64,000 nucleotides of DNA, taken from assembly GCF_001418205.1 (NCBI RefSeq), contig NZ_LIQF01000004.1, forward strand, positions 294,056 through 358,055, in the 5' to 3' direction. The position numbers and the translations under genes were made by a program. Within the stretch, counting starts at the first letter, position 1. Each line of letters opens with the position of its first letter. Origin of the DNA: Marinomonas fungiae (GTDB lineage: Bacteria; Pseudomonadota; Gammaproteobacteria; Pseudomonadales; Marinomonadaceae). Shown one piece after another: positions 33,517 through 43,166 of the stretch. Under the pieces are notes generated by a model. The model made no database searches, was not told the origin of the DNA, and saw only the letters and a program-made list of their open reading frames with translations.

Positions 33517-33564
33517 GAGGGTGGTTGATTTTTGTCCGCTATGCTGGCATAATCTGCCACCCTC
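33517..33564 (+). promoter_or_regulatory. Alpha operon promoter and leader inverted repeat
   Basis: TTGATT (33525-33530), 17 bases, CATAAT (33548-33553), with the extended TG motif (TGGCATAAT). The promoter is bracketed by GAGGGTGG (33517-33524) and CCACCCTC (33557-33564). The leader to rpsM (to 33614) is where S4 represses the alpha operon in E. coli; I cannot confirm the pseudoknot by eye. Confidence 0.6.
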
Positions 33565-33614
33565 ATGAAAGCAAAGTGATGAAGTGATTCATCCATAACA
33601 ACGGAGTAAAGTGA

Positions 33615-33971
33615 ATGGCCCGTATAGCCGGTGTCAATATTCCTGACAATAAACATGCGGTCATTTCTCTAACTTACATCTTCGGGATTGGTCGCACTCG
33701 CTCAAAAGAAATCTGCCAAGCTGCAGGTATCGAAGAAACCGCTAAAATCGGTTCTCTAAGCGATGAAGTGCTAGACCGTCTACGTGGCGAAGTTGCTAAG
33801 TTTACTGTAGAGGGTGACCTCCGCCGTGAAGTCAGCATGTCTATCAAACGTTTGATGGACTTAGGCTGTAACCGTGGTATCCGTCACCGCCGCAGCTTAC
33901 CAGTTCGTGGTCAACGTACCAAAACGAACGCTCGTACGCGAAAAGGCCCTCGTAAGCCAATTCGTAAGTAA
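33615..33971 (+). CDS. rpsM: 30S ribosomal protein S13
   Basis: 118 residues. S13 contacts P-site tRNA and forms bridges to the 50S. Marks: [71 protein letters not shown] split across the helical and C-terminal tails. First gene of the alpha operon, GGAG upstream. Confidence 0.98.
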   Translation: MARIAGVNIPDNKHAVISLTYIFGIGRTRSKEICQAAGIEETAKIGSLSDEVLDRLRGEVAKFTVEGDLRREVSMSIKRLMDLGCNRGIRHRRSLPVRGQRTKTNARTRKGPRKPIRK

Positions 33972-33984
33972 TTCAACGCGTTTC

Positions 33985-34011
33985 GCTCTAGTACATTAAG
34001 TCTACTAGAGC
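33985..34011 (+). repeat. Perfect 9-bp inverted repeat between rpsM and rpsK
   Basis: GCTCTAGTA and TACTAGAGC with a 9-base loop and no T run, in a 68-base spacer. Probably an mRNA structure. Confidence 0.75.
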
Positions 34012-34039
34012 TGAGCATTAGATTTAGGAAAAGTGCAAT

Positions 34040-34432
34040 ATGGCTAAGCCAGCAACGCGCAATACCAAGAAAAAAGTCAAAAAGACGGTCGTCGACGGTG
34101 TTGCTCATGTACATGCGTCTTTCAACAACACGATCGTGACTATCACTGATCGCCAAGGCAATGCTTTGTCTTGGGCGACTGCGGGTGGTTCAGGTTTCCG
34201 TGGCTCTCGTAAAAGTACTCCTTTCGCTGCACAGGTTGCTGCGGAACGTGCAGGTGCTGTTGCGCAAGAGTTCGGTCTTAAGAACGTTGACGTAATGATC
34301 AAGGGCCCTGGTCCTGGTCGTGAATCCGCAGTTCGTGCATTGAATGCACTAGGTCTGCGCATCAATAACATCACAGACGTGACGCCAATTCCGCACAACG
34401 GTTGCCGTCCGCCTAAGAAACGTCGCGTTTAA
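34040..34432 (+). CDS. rpsK: 30S ribosomal protein S11
   Basis: 130 residues. S11 sits on the platform by the mRNA exit and contacts E-site mRNA. Marks: [41 protein letters not shown], and [18 protein letters not shown] at the C-terminus. Confidence 0.98.
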   Translation: MAKPATRNTKKKVKKTVVDGVAHVHASFNNTIVTITDRQGNALSWATAGGSGFRGSRKSTPFAAQVAAERAGAVAQEFGLKNVDVMIKGPGPGRESAVRALNALGLRINNITDVTPIPHNGCRPPKKRRV

Positions 34433-34447
34433 GAGGAGACAGAACAC

Positions 34448-35068
34448 ATGGCTCGTTATTTAGGTCCTACTTGTAAACTGTCTCGTCGTGAAGGCACAGA
34501 CTTACAACTTAAAAGTGGCTCACGCGCTCTAGAATCAAAATGTAAAGCAGAAACAGTTCCTGGTGTGCACGGTGCACGTCGTGGTCGTCTTTCTGATTAC
34601 GGTCTACAGCTACGTGAAAAACAAAAAGTTCGTCGTATTTACGGCATTCTTGAAAAACAATTCCGCAACTACTACAAAGAAGCTGCTCGCATCAAAGGTG
34701 CAACTGGTGAAAACCTTCTGCAACTTCTTGAGTCACGCCTAGACAACGTAGTTTACCGTGCAGGCTTCGGCTCTACACGTGCGGAAGCTCGTCAGCTAGT
34801 TGGCCACAAGGCTATCCTAGTTAACGGCGAAGCGGTTAACATTGCATCTTTCCAGGTTAAAGCTGGTGATGTTGTGTCTATCCGTGAAAAAGCTAAGAAG
34901 CAGTTGCGTGTACAAAACGCACTAGAGCTATCTAAAAATCGTTCGCCGATCCACTGGATCGAAGTTGATTCAACTAAATTGGAAGCAACTTACAAAGCTG
35001 CTCCAGAGCGTGCCGATTTATCAGCTGAAATTAATGAGAACCTAATCGTCGAGCTTTACTCTAAGTAA
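34448..35068 (+). CDS. rpsD: 30S ribosomal protein S4
   Basis: 206 residues. S4 starts 30S assembly, helps unwind mRNA and represses the alpha operon. Marks: [19 protein letters not shown], the S4 RNA-binding domain ([34 protein letters not shown], about residues 92-127). The N-terminus lacks the paired cysteines of zinc-type S4. Confidence 0.98.
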   Translation: MARYLGPTCKLSRREGTDLQLKSGSRALESKCKAETVPGVHGARRGRLSDYGLQLREKQKVRRIYGILEKQFRNYYKEAARIKGATGENLLQLLESRLDNVVYRAGFGSTRAEARQLVGHKAILVNGEAVNIASFQVKAGDVVSIREKAKKQLRVQNALELSKNRSPIHWIEVDSTKLEATYKAAPERADLSAEINENLIVELYSK

Positions 35069-35104
35069 TAGCTAGATGGTTAGGATTAAGAAATAGGTGG
35101 ATCT

Positions 35105-36109
35105 ATGCAGCGTTCAGTGAGCGAATTGTTAACCCCACGCAACATCGAAGTACAAGAGCTAGGCCAATCACGTGCTAAAGTGACACTACAGCCACTAGAA
35201 CGTGGTTTTGGTCACACTTTGGGCAACGCGTTGCGTCGTATCCTTTTGTCTTCTATGCCTGGTTGTGCAATTGTCGAAGTAGAAATCGACGGTGTATTGC
35301 ATGAGTACAGTGCGATTGAAGGGGTAAAAGAAGACGTTATTGAAATTCTTCTTAACCTAAAAGGAGTTGCGATCGCTCTACACGGGCAAGATGAAGCAAC
35401 TCTAACACTAAGTAAGAAAGGTCCTGGTGTCGTGACAGCTGGTGATATCCAACTTGTTTCTGATGCTGAGATTTCTAACCCAGATCATGTTATCTGTCAC
35501 CTTGATGATACTGCTGAACTAAATATGCAGATCAAGGTAGCACGTGGTCGTGGTTATGAGCCTGCTGACGCTCGTGTTGCTAGCGACGATGAGACTCGTC
35601 CAATTGGTCGCTTGCAGCTGGATGCCTCTTTCAGTCCTGTTCGCCGTGTTGCGTACAGCGTAGAGAATGCTCGTGTAGAGCAGCGTACTGACCTAGATAA
35701 GCTTGTCATTGACATCGAATCTAACGGTACAATCGACGCTGAAGAAGCAATTCGTCGTGCAGCGACTATTCTACAACAACAGATCGCGGTATTTGTCGCT
35801 CTAGAGAGTGAAAGCGAGACAGTTGTAGAAGAAGAAGAGGATGAGATTGATCCGATTTTGCTACGCCCGGTTGATGATCTTGAGCTAACCGTTCGCAGTG
35901 CTAACTGTCTGAAAGCAGAAAACATCTACTACATCGGTGATTTGATTCAGCGTACAGAGGTTGAGCTACTTAAAACGCCTAACCTAGGTAAGAAATCATT
36001 AACTGAAATTAAAGATGTTTTAGCACAGCGCGGTCTGTCTTTGGGAATGCGTCTAGAAAACTGGCCACCAGCTAGTTTGAAAGACGATAGCAAAGTTCTA
36101 GCTCGCTAG
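35105..36109 (+). CDS. rpoA: DNA-directed RNA polymerase subunit alpha
   Basis: 334 residues. The N-terminal domain (1-235) dimerises and nucleates polymerase assembly ([20 protein letters not shown]). An acidic linker ([11 protein letters not shown]) leads to the C-terminal domain, which binds UP elements and activators; the DNA-contact motif [12 protein letters not shown] and the helix [14 protein letters not shown] are present. Such a UP element appears at the rrn promoter near 63.65 kb. Confidence 0.98.
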   Translation: MQRSVSELLTPRNIEVQELGQSRAKVTLQPLERGFGHTLGNALRRILLSSMPGCAIVEVEIDGVLHEYSAIEGVKEDVIEILLNLKGVAIALHGQDEATLTLSKKGPGVVTAGDIQLVSDAEISNPDHVICHLDDTAELNMQIKVARGRGYEPADARVASDDETRPIGRLQLDASFSPVRRVAYSVENARVEQRTDLDKLVIDIESNGTIDAEEAIRRAATILQQQIAVFVALESESETVVEEEEDEIDPILLRPVDDLELTVRSANCLKAENIYYIGDLIQRTEVELLKTPNLGKKSLTEIKDVLAQRGLSLGMRLENWPPASLKDDSKVLAR

Positions 36110-36151
36110 ATCATTGTTCCCTGACCACCGTAGTTTGGTAAGGAATATATA

Positions 36152-36535
36152 ATGCGTCATCGTAAGAGTGGACGTCACTTAAACCGTACTAGCTCTCATC
36201 GCAAAGCGATGTTCAAAAACATGGCTGCTTCTCTATTCGAGCACGAAGTTATTAAAACTACGTTGCCGAAAGCCAAAGAACTTCGTCGCGTTGCTGAGCC
36301 TTTGATCACATTGGCGAAAGAAGATTCGGTTGCGAATCGTCGCCTAGCCTTTGCACGTACTCGTAGCAAAGATGCAGTAGGTAAATTGTTCTCTGAGCTT
36401 GGTCCTCGTTACCAAGGTCGTCCTGGTGGTTACGTTCGCATTCTAAAATGCGGCTTCCGCGCAGGTGACAATGCACCTATGGCTTACGTTGAACTGGTTG
36501 ATCGTCCAGTTGCGGAAGCTGCAGACGCTGAATAA
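36152..36535 (+). CDS. rplQ: 50S ribosomal protein L17
   Basis: 127 residues. Marks: [38 protein letters not shown], and [29 protein letters not shown]. It ends the alpha operon and the whole 30-kb island at a strong terminator. Confidence 0.98.
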   Translation: MRHRKSGRHLNRTSSHRKAMFKNMAASLFEHEVIKTTLPKAKELRRVAEPLITLAKEDSVANRRLAFARTRSKDAVGKLFSELGPRYQGRPGGYVRILKCGFRAGDNAPMAYVELVDRPVAEAADAE

Positions 36536-36550
36536 TACAGCATTTGCTTT

Positions 36551-36581
36551 AAAAAAGCCGAGCTTATAGCTCGGCTTTTTT
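36551..36581 (+). terminator. Terminator after rplQ
   Basis: GCCGAGC and GCTCGGC arms with TTATA loop, preceded by A6 and followed by T6, 16 bases after rplQ. It could also work for the opposing uvrA transcript. Confidence 0.92.
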
Positions 36582-36618
36582 GTGTCTAGAAGTTACTTAA
36601 GTGCTTCTGTAGTAAATT

Positions 36619-36647
36619 AAAAAAAGGAGCGGTTAAGCTCCTTTTTT
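36619..36647 (-). terminator. Terminator after uvrA
   Basis: GGAGC and GCTCC arms with a 6-base loop flanked by A7 and T6. It lies 9 bases beyond the uvrA stop on the minus strand. Confidence 0.8.
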
Positions 36648-36655
36648 GCTGAGGC

Positions 36656-39478
36656 TTAGGCCAGCATGGGTTTTAAGAAGCGTGCCGTATGAGAGGTTTT
36701 ATGTTCGGCTACTTTTTCTGGCGTGCCTTCGGCAATAATGTAACCACCCCCACTACCTCCTTCAGGACCTAGATCGACAATCCAATCCGCTGTCTTGATG
36801 ACATCCAAGTTATGCTCAATGACCACAATGGTGTTGCCGTGGTCGCGTAGGCGATGCAGAACAGAAAGCAGTAACTCTATGTCGGCAAAGTGCAACCCCG
36901 TCGTGGGTTCGTCCAATATGTACAGGGTCTTGCCGGTATCTCGTTTTGACAGTTCTTTGGCGAGTTTAACCCGCTGTGCTTCACCACCAGATAATGTGGT
37001 AGCAGCTTGACCGAGGCGAATATAGCCAAGCCCCACATCAATTAATGTTTGCAATTTGCGAGCAATGGACGGCACTGGATCAAAGAACTCACGCGCTTCT
37101 TCAATGGTCATCTCTAAGCATTCGTGAATGTTTTTACCCTTGTAAGTGATTTCAAGCGTTTCTCGATTATAGCGTTGCCCTTTACAGACATCACATGGTA
37201 CATAAACATCTGGTAAGAAGTGCATTTCGACTTTAATGACACCGTCACCCTGACAGGCTTCACAACGACCACCCTTAACGTTAAAAGAGAAACGCCCAGG
37301 TTTGTAGCCACGGGAGCGAGCTTCTTGAGTGGCGGAAAATAGCTCACGCATAGGCGTAAAGATGCCAGTATAAGTCGCTGGATTAGAGCGCGGGGTGCGA
37401 CCGATGGGGCTCTGGTCAATATCAACGCATTTGTCGAAATGATCCAGCCCTTCGATGCTTTCATGCGGTGCGGCAGTAAGGGTAGTGGCTCCATTTAAGG
37501 CAGTTGCAGCTAAGGGGAATAAGGTGCCATTGATTAAGGTCGATTTACCTGAGCCCGAAACCCCAGTGACACAGGTCATCACGCCGACGGGGATATTTAA
37601 GGTGACATCATTTAGATTGTTACCCTTTGCTCCATGTAACGTAAGCTGCTTACCCTGCGTCGCTTGATGGCGTATAGCAGGTATTTCAATCTTACGTTTT
37701 CCAGTTAAGTATTGGCCTGTTATCGATGCCTCACAGGCCATAATGTCTTCTGGTGTCCCAGAAGCAATTACTTGTCCACCATGGACACCAGCTCCCGGGC
37801 CAATATCAATTAGATGGTCAGCCACACGAATGGCATCCTCATCGTGTTCGACCACAATCACAGTGTTCCCTAAATCACGTAAGCGCGTTAGAGTGCTGAT
37901 CAAGCGCTCATTGTCTCGCTGGTGCAAACCAATTGAAGGCTCATCGAGAATATACATAACGCCCACTAAACCGGCACCGATTTGGCTAGCTAAGCGAATT
38001 CGCTGGGCTTCGCCGCCAGATAGAGAGTCCGCTTTACGATCCAATGTTAGGTAATCTAGGCCTACGTTGACTAAGAAGCTTAAGCGATCACGGATCTCTT
38101 TGAGGATCTTTTCGGCGATTTCACCTTTCGCCCCAGATAGTTTTAGCTCTTCAAAATATTGTAGGCATTCGGCGATCGGCTTTTTGACAATATCGGGTAA
38201 TGTTTCGTTGGCAATAAAAACATTTCGCGCCGCTTTATTTAACCTCGTACCATGACAAGAGCTGCAAGGCTTGGTGCTAATGTACTGGGAAAGGTCGTCA
38301 CGAACTGAGTCCGACTCGGTCTCATGGTATCGGCGATTCAAGTTTGGTAGTACGCCTTCAAAGACATGGGAACGGATCATCTTGTCGCCACGTTCGTTGA
38401 TGTAAACGAAGTCGATTTTGTCTTTACCCGAACCATTTAAAATAACGTTTTGGTATTCTTTCGGAATGTCTTTGAATTTCGCGTCTATATCAAAGCCATA
38501 GAAGTTTGCTAACGCATTGAGCTGTTGGAAATAGAAAATACTACGTCGCCCCCAGCCGCGAATGGCCCCTTCACCAAGAGTTAGGTTTTCATCTTGGATA
38601 ACACGCTCTGCATCGAATGCTTGCTCTGTCCCCAAACCATCACAAGTCTGACAAGCGCCATTTGGGTTGTTGAACGAAAATAGGCGAGGCTCAAGCTCGG
38701 TGATTGCGTAGCCACAGACTGGGCAAGCAAATTTACTGGAGAACACTAGCTCGTCCGCCTCGTCGTCCATGTTGATGACTTTAGCGATACCGTCGGATAG
38801 CGATAAACAGGTTTCAAAAGATTCTGCTAAACGCAGTTGAAGATCCGATCGTACCTTAAAGCGATCAATCACAACTTCGATAGTGTGTTTTTTATTTTTC
38901 TCTAGTGCAGGAGCATCGTCTAAGTCCACTACAATGCCGTCAATTCGAGCTCGCACAAAGCCCTTCGATAATAGCTCGCTGATGGTGTGCAAATGCTCAC
39001 CCTTACGATCCTTAATGATCGGTGCCAACATCATCATTTTGCTTTCTTCTGGCAGCGATAATACTTTATCGACCATTTGGCTGATGGTTTGTGCTTCTAA
39101 GGGCTCGCCGTGATCGGGGCAGCGTGGTTGTCCTGCACGGGCAAACAGCAAACGCAGGTAGTCGTAAACTTCGGTAATGGTGCCGACAGTCGAGCGCGGG
39201 TTGTGTGACGTCGACTTTTGCTCAATGGAGATCGCTGGTGAAAGGCCTTCAATATGGTCTATGTCGGGCTTTTCCATCATGGACAGGAACTGACGTGCGT
39301 AAGTCGAGAGGGATTCGACATAACGACGTTGGCCTTCGGCGTACAGGGTGTCAAATGCAAGAGATGATTTGCCTGACCCTGAGAGTCCGGTAATCACTAC
39401 CAGCTTATCGCGAGGAATGTCCAAATCGATGTTTTTAAGATTGTGGGTCCGCGCACCGCGAAGGGTAATAGTGTCCAT
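36656..39478 (-). CDS. uvrA: Excinuclease ABC subunit A
   Basis: 940 residues from ATG 39478 ([17 protein letters not shown]), preceded by GGAGACTC; the frame remains open upstream, but this start gives the family length. UvrA is the damage-sensing ABC ATPase of nucleotide excision repair. Two Walker A motifs (GLSGSGKSS near 31; GVSGSGKST in the second half), two LSGGEAQR signatures, and the zinc modules CPVCGY...CQTCDG and CEACQG...CDVCKG are all intact. A LexA box lies 53 bases upstream, so SOS induction is expected. Confidence 0.98.
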   Translation of the reverse strand: MDTITLRGARTHNLKNIDLDIPRDKLVVITGLSGSGKSSLAFDTLYAEGQRRYVESLSTYARQFLSMMEKPDIDHIEGLSPAISIEQKSTSHNPRSTVGTITEVYDYLRLLFARAGQPRCPDHGEPLEAQTISQMVDKVLSLPEESKMMMLAPIIKDRKGEHLHTISELLSKGFVRARIDGIVVDLDDAPALEKNKKHTIEVVIDRFKVRSDLQLRLAESFETCLSLSDGIAKVINMDDEADELVFSSKFACPVCGYAITELEPRLFSFNNPNGACQTCDGLGTEQAFDAERVIQDENLTLGEGAIRGWGRRSIFYFQQLNALANFYGFDIDAKFKDIPKEYQNVILNGSGKDKIDFVYINERGDKMIRSHVFEGVLPNLNRRYHETESDSVRDDLSQYISTKPCSSCHGTRLNKAARNVFIANETLPDIVKKPIAECLQYFEELKLSGAKGEIAEKILKEIRDRLSFLVNVGLDYLTLDRKADSLSGGEAQRIRLASQIGAGLVGVMYILDEPSIGLHQRDNERLISTLTRLRDLGNTVIVVEHDEDAIRVADHLIDIGPGAGVHGGQVIASGTPEDIMACEASITGQYLTGKRKIEIPAIRHQATQGKQLTLHGAKGNNLNDVTLNIPVGVMTCVTGVSGSGKSTLINGTLFPLAATALNGATTLTAAPHESIEGLDHFDKCVDIDQSPIGRTPRSNPATYTGIFTPMRELFSATQEARSRGYKPGRFSFNVKGGRCEACQGDGVIKVEMHFLPDVYVPCDVCKGQRYNRETLEITYKGKNIHECLEMTIEEAREFFDPVPSIARKLQTLIDVGLGYIRLGQAATTLSGGEAQRVKLAKELSKRDTGKTLYILDEPTTGLHFADIELLLSVLHRLRDHGNTIVVIEHNLDVIKTADWIVDLGPEGGSGGGYIIAEGTPEKVAEHKTSHTARFLKPMLA

Positions 39479-39530
39479 GAGTCTCCAAAATGTAATGCAA
39501 CCAAGGAAAAAGTCATTCAAAATAGAATAA

Positions 39531-39546
39531 CTGTCTATTTTTACAG
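39531..39546 (-). promoter_or_regulatory. LexA (SOS) box upstream of uvrA
   Basis: CTGTCTATTTTTACAG keeps the CTGT-N8-ACAG pattern of the gammaproteobacterial LexA site. It lies 53 bases before uvrA and 86 bases before the divergent transporter gene. Confidence 0.85.
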
Positions 39547-39631
39547 TAGTTAAAATAGAGCTTCAACGGTATTTTTAGTAAAATCTGCGATCTTTCAACA
39601 ATCACCTCTAAATACGCAAGTAGTAGCAACT

Positions 39632-40987
39632 ATGGATGTCATTGAACGCCGCTCAGTTTTAGCCCTCGCGATGGTCTATTTATTTCGCATGTTGGGCTTG
39701 TTTCTGATTATGCCTGTTATCAGCATTGCCGCCGACGGCCTAGATGGTGCGGATGCCGCGCTTATTGGTGCTGCCATCGGTATCTATGGTTTCACACAGG
39801 CCTCATTGCAAATTCCTATGGGGATGATGTCTGATAAAATCGGCCGCAAACGCGTGATTTTATTCGGTTTGGTGTTGTTTGCCTTGGGGAGTGTAATTTG
39901 TGCGAATGCTGACAGCATCATGAGCTTGATCTTTGGTCGAGCCATTCAAGGAGCAGGCGCTATTGCGAGCACTTTGATGGCCCTGCTCAGTGATGTGACA
40001 AAAGAAGAGAACCGTACCAAAGCGATGGCCAGCGTAGGGATCAGTATTGGTGCTTCGTTTATGCTGTCATTGATCCTTGGCCCGATTTTGTTTCAATGGC
40101 TCGGGTTATCTGGCTTATTTTACCTATCGTTTACCTTTTCAATCGTCGGTATGGCGTTGATTGTGTGGGCTGTTCCTAATCAAACACAGCATACCTTTCG
40201 TCGTGATACCACACCAAGCTTGGTTGCATTGGGTGGCGTATTAAGGGATGCGCGTTTACGCTTTTTGAACATCAGTGTGTTGCTGTTACATGCGAGTTTA
40301 ACGGCATTGTTTGTTGCGATTCCGAGTCTTTTAATTCATCGTTACGGGTTATCCTTGGGTAAGCACAGCATTCTTTACCTGCTAGTCATGGGAGGAGCCT
40401 TTATTTTGATGTTGCCTCTGATCATCGCCGCTGAAGGTAAAGGTAAGATGAAACAGGTGCTGACCTTGGTGATCGCCATTATTGGCTTAACGACGATTTT
40501 GATGGAATGGTCGTCGCAGCTATGGTTATTTGCCGTAGCCGTGTGTTTGTTCTTTGTGGCATTCAACACATTAGAAGCGACATTACCATCGGTGATTAGT
40601 AAACTTGCCCCTGTGGGGTACCGTGGTACCGCGATGGGGGTATTCTCAACGCACCAATTTATGGGGGCGTTTATCGGCGGCGTGGGTGGCGGATGGTTGC
40701 TGCAACATACGTCGGTGACCATGCTCTTCACTGTGATTGGTTGTATCTGGTTGGTATGGGCGCTGGTCAGTGCACTGCAACCAGCGCCACAGCAAGTGTC
40801 CAGTATGGCCTTCAGTGTTGCCGCGCAAAGTGCGCAGGACGTGCAACAGCTAACTCAGCAACTAATGAAAATCCAAGGAGTGGAAGATGTACAGATTTTT
40901 ACAGATGAGCAAACTGCTTATCTTAAAGTGAACAAGAAACAACTCGACAAAGAAGCGTTGCAACGTATTGCACCGCAGGTCAAGTAA
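39632..40987 (+). CDS. YajR-like major facilitator superfamily transporter
   Basis: 451 residues with about 12 hydrophobic segments in the first 390. The MFS motif A (MGMMSDKIGRKRVI) follows helix 2. The C-terminal 60 residues (QQLTQQLMKIQGVEDVQIFTDEQTAYLKV) look like the soluble ferredoxin-like YAM domain that characterises YajR. Substrate unknown. It sits between uvrA and ssb, which are adjacent and divergent in E. coli; the same insertion is known in pseudomonads. ssb follows after 30 bases and may share its transcript. Confidence 0.85.
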   Translation: MDVIERRSVLALAMVYLFRMLGLFLIMPVISIAADGLDGADAALIGAAIGIYGFTQASLQIPMGMMSDKIGRKRVILFGLVLFALGSVICANADSIMSLIFGRAIQGAGAIASTLMALLSDVTKEENRTKAMASVGISIGASFMLSLILGPILFQWLGLSGLFYLSFTFSIVGMALIVWAVPNQTQHTFRRDTTPSLVALGGVLRDARLRFLNISVLLLHASLTALFVAIPSLLIHRYGLSLGKHSILYLLVMGGAFILMLPLIIAAEGKGKMKQVLTLVIAIIGLTTILMEWSSQLWLFAVAVCLFFVAFNTLEATLPSVISKLAPVGYRGTAMGVFSTHQFMGAFIGGVGGGWLLQHTSVTMLFTVIGCIWLVWALVSALQPAPQQVSSMAFSVAAQSAQDVQQLTQQLMKIQGVEDVQIFTDEQTAYLKVNKKQLDKEALQRIAPQVK

Positions 40988-41017
40988 ACGCTTTATTGAA
41001 TTTATTGGAGTAACGTC

Positions 41018-41686
41018 ATGGCACGTGGAATCAACAAAGTCATCATCATTGGTAACGCTGGTAGCGACGCTGAAGTGCGCTACATGCCATCGGGCGCAGC
41101 GGTTGCCAACGTGAGTTTGGCTACAACTGAAAGCTGGCGTGACCGCCAAACCGGTCAAATGCAAGAACGTACTGAGTGGCACCGTGTCGCTTTTATGGAC
41201 CGTGGTAACTACCGTCTAGGTCAAATCGCAGGGGATTTCATCAAGAAAGGTTCAAAAGTTTACGTAGAGGGCTCGCTACGTACCCGTGAGTGGGAAAAAG
41301 ATGGCATCAAACGTTACACGACAGAAATCGTTGCTAACGAAATGCAACTGCTAGACGGCCGTGCTGATGGTCCTCAAGGCGGTGATTTTGGTGGTCAGCA
41401 AGCACCACAGCAAGGTGGTTACGGCAATGCACCACAACAGGGTGGTTACGGTAATGCGCCACAACAAGGCGGCTACGGTGCTGCCCCTGCTGCTGAACCA
41501 CAAGGTTACGGTCAAGCACCACAGCAAGGTGGTGGCTTCGCCCAGCAGCCAGCGCAACCACAGTCATTCGGTAGCTGGGGCAACCAGCCGCAGCAAGCGC
41601 CAGCACAACCAAAAGCACCAGAGCCGGCTAAGCCACAACAGCCAGCGCCAAGCTTCGATGACTTTGATGACGATATTCCGTTCTGA
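41018..41686 (+). CDS. ssb: Single-stranded DNA-binding protein
   Basis: 222 residues. The OB fold covers residues 1-112 ([55 protein letters not shown]). The linker is rich in Q, G, P and A and contains three near-identical APQQGGYGN units. The acidic tip DFDDDIPF, which recruits repair and replication partners, is intact. The length exceeds E. coli SSB (178) because of the linker. Ribosome site TTGGAG. Confidence 0.97.
   Translation: MARGINKVIIIGNAGSDAEVRYMPSGAAVANVSLATTESWRDRQTGQMQERTEWHRVAFMDRGNYRLGQIAGDFIKKGSKVYVEGSLRTREWEKDGIKRYTTEIVANEMQLLDGRADGPQGGDFGGQQAPQQGGYGNAPQQGGYGNAPQQGGYGAAPAAEPQGYGQAPQQGGGFAQQPAQPQSFGSWGNQPQQAPAQPKAPEPAKPQQPAPSFDDFDDDIPF
41402..41482 (+). repeat. Three 27-base tandem repeats in the ssb linker
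   Basis: Three consecutive in-frame units (41402-41428, 41429-41455, 41456-41482), each encoding APQQGGYGN or APQQGGYGA, with mostly synonymous differences. A site prone to unit gain or loss. Confidence 0.85.
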
Positions 41687-41715
41687 CAAAGACAAGCATA
41701 TTGCTAGCACTGCAA

Positions 41716-41742
41716 GGGCCACTGTAAATGTGGCCCTTTTTT
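41716..41742 (+). terminator. Terminator after ssb
   Basis: GGGCCAC and GTGGCCC arms with a 7-base loop followed by T6, 29 bases after the ssb stop. Confidence 0.9.
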
Positions 41743-41829
41743 GTATATAGCGTGAAACATTTAAACAGAGCTACCTCTTTACCGCAAAAACCTCTAGCGT
41801 ATATAGGTGAGTCGTAAGGAGGAGAGCAG

Positions 41830-42258
41830 ATGCTAGAGTTGGACTTTGACTTAATATTGCAGCACTTTATTCAGTTGGGCATGGCATTCTTGTTGTCATT
41901 ACCCATTGCGTTTAATCGTGAGCATCATGATCGAGGCGCTGGGTTACGTACTTTTCCGCTGGTTACGATTGCATCTTGTTCCTTCATGTTGGTTGGCATG
42001 AGTGTTTACCAAGGCTCAGACGCGGAAGCACGGGTCATGTATGCTGTCATAACGGGTATGGGCTTTATTGGTGGTGGCGCCATTTTTAAGAGTGGAGATT
42101 CGGTATCGGGTACGGCAACAGCGGCCGGTATTTGGAATACAGGGGCTATTGGGGTGTCTGTGGCCTACAATCGTTATGAAATAGCGATACTGTTGTCGCT
42201 TATTGGTTTTTTGATTTTTCAGTTTTCTGGTACCTTGAAACGACAAAGCACTGAGTAA
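41830..42258 (+). CDS. MgtC/SapB family membrane protein
   Basis: 142 residues with about four or five hydrophobic segments and no clear soluble C-terminal domain. Family marks: PIAFNREHHDRGAGLRTFPLV and GMGFIGGGAIFKSGDSVSGTATAAGIW. In Salmonella MgtC acts on F-type ATPase and magnesium-limited growth; short forms like this one resemble YhiD or the MgtC N-terminal domain, and their role is unclear. Strong ribosome site AAGGAGGAG. Confidence 0.85.
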   Translation: MLELDFDLILQHFIQLGMAFLLSLPIAFNREHHDRGAGLRTFPLVTIASCSFMLVGMSVYQGSDAEARVMYAVITGMGFIGGGAIFKSGDSVSGTATAAGIWNTGAIGVSVAYNRYEIAILLSLIGFLIFQFSGTLKRQSTE

Positions 42259-42294
42259 CCTTAGCTTAAATTAGTTGTTATTTGGTGATGCTGG

Positions 42295-42404
42295 TATACT
42301 CATGAAAGTTTTAACAGCCTTGTTGTTTGCCATTGGAGACTCAATGTTTGGCGCACACAGGGGTTTTACCCTACAGCTTGATTGGGCTCCTTCGGGAGCC
42401 TTTT
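42295..42404 (+). ncRNA. Candidate short transcript between the mgtC-type gene and smrA
   Basis: An extended -10 box (TGGTATACT, -10 at 42295-42300) precedes about 85 bases ending in a terminator-type hairpin. This may be a small RNA of about 100 bases or an smrA leader. A 43-codon frame (ATG 42302, MKVLTALLFAIGDS) spans it but has no ribosome site. Prediction by shape only. Confidence 0.3.
42385..42404 (+). terminator. Terminator hairpin with TTCG tetraloop
   Basis: GGCTCC-TTCG-GGAGCC followed by TTTT. It could end the mgtC-type transcript or a separate short RNA. Confidence 0.75.
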
Positions 42405-42453
42405 CTGCATTTATATGTCCTAGACTTTAGGGTAAAAAGTTTTGAGGTAACGT

Positions 42454-43035
42454 ATGCAAGAGGACGATGATTTCTCTTTGTTCGCGCAAGAAGTTCAAGG
42501 TATTCGCCCGCTGAAAAAAACTGAGGTGTACCTTGGTAAGAAGCAGGGTGGGGTGGACTTTGTTGAGCGCCAGAAGGCCGCACTAATTGCCAAAGTGGAA
42601 GACCGTAACTATTTGTCGAAAGACTTTGTGGAGCGCGTCGATCCGGATGACATGTTGGAATACAAAAAAGACGGTGTGCAAGATGGTGTATTCAAACGAC
42701 TGCGACAAGGTAAATATGGTATCGAGTCGCGCCTAGATTTACACCGTCGAACGGTGGAGCAATCTCGTCGTGAAGTTTTTCAATTTGTTGAAGACTGTAT
42801 GCAACATGATATTCGTGTCGGCATCATTGTGCATGGCAAAGGAGATCGAACACCCGATCCACAGGATCAAGCCACCATTAAAAGCTTTATTAATAAATGG
42901 CTACGTGATTTAGACGATGTCATGGCATTTCATAGTGCGCAGCGACATCATGGCGGACTTGGTGCCGTCTATGTACTGTTCCGTAAGAGCGAAAAAGCGC
43001 GTTTGGAGAACTGGGAGCGTCATCAAAAACGTTAA
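42454..43035 (+). CDS. smrA: Smr-domain endonuclease SmrA
   Basis: 193 residues. The N-terminal half (1-90) is charged; the Smr domain covers about 90-180 with LDLHRRTVEQSR, GIIVHGKGDR and GGLGAVYVLFRK. E. coli SmrA is a DNA nickase-type endonuclease with this LDLH / HGKG / GGxGAxYV pattern. The start follows TTTTGAGG. It is a lone gene; the downstream peptidase has its own promoter. Confidence 0.88.
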   Translation: MQEDDDFSLFAQEVQGIRPLKKTEVYLGKKQGGVDFVERQKAALIAKVEDRNYLSKDFVERVDPDDMLEYKKDGVQDGVFKRLRQGKYGIESRLDLHRRTVEQSRREVFQFVEDCMQHDIRVGIIVHGKGDRTPDPQDQATIKSFINKWLRDLDDVMAFHSAQRHHGGLGAVYVLFRKSEKARLENWERHQKR

Positions 43036-43076
43036 ACCAGCATCGGTGACTATCTGTGCCGTTCAAACTACATTCT

Positions 43077-43118
43077 TGATATAATTCACACGCTTTATTG
43101 CTTGAGATTGGGGCGATA
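43077..43118 (+). promoter_or_regulatory. Extended -10 promoter and hairpin before the M16C peptidase gene
   Basis: TGATATAAT (43077-43085) is a perfect extended -10 element; no convincing -35 is seen. An ATTGGGGCG / CGCCCAAT hairpin with an ATAA loop follows in the predicted leader. Confidence 0.6.
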
Positions 43119-43166
43119 ACGCCCAATGATTCTAGTAATAGAAAACGATTTTTACAGGGGTAATTT

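Noticed and set aside
41334..41618. Minus-strand frame opposite the ssb linker
   Set aside because: It results from the 27-base repeats read backwards; protein is V/H-rich with no domain.
42302..42430. 43-codon frame between the mgtC-type gene and smrA as a gene
   Set aside because: No ribosome site, passes through a terminator hairpin and has no recognisable family; kept only as part of a possible RNA.
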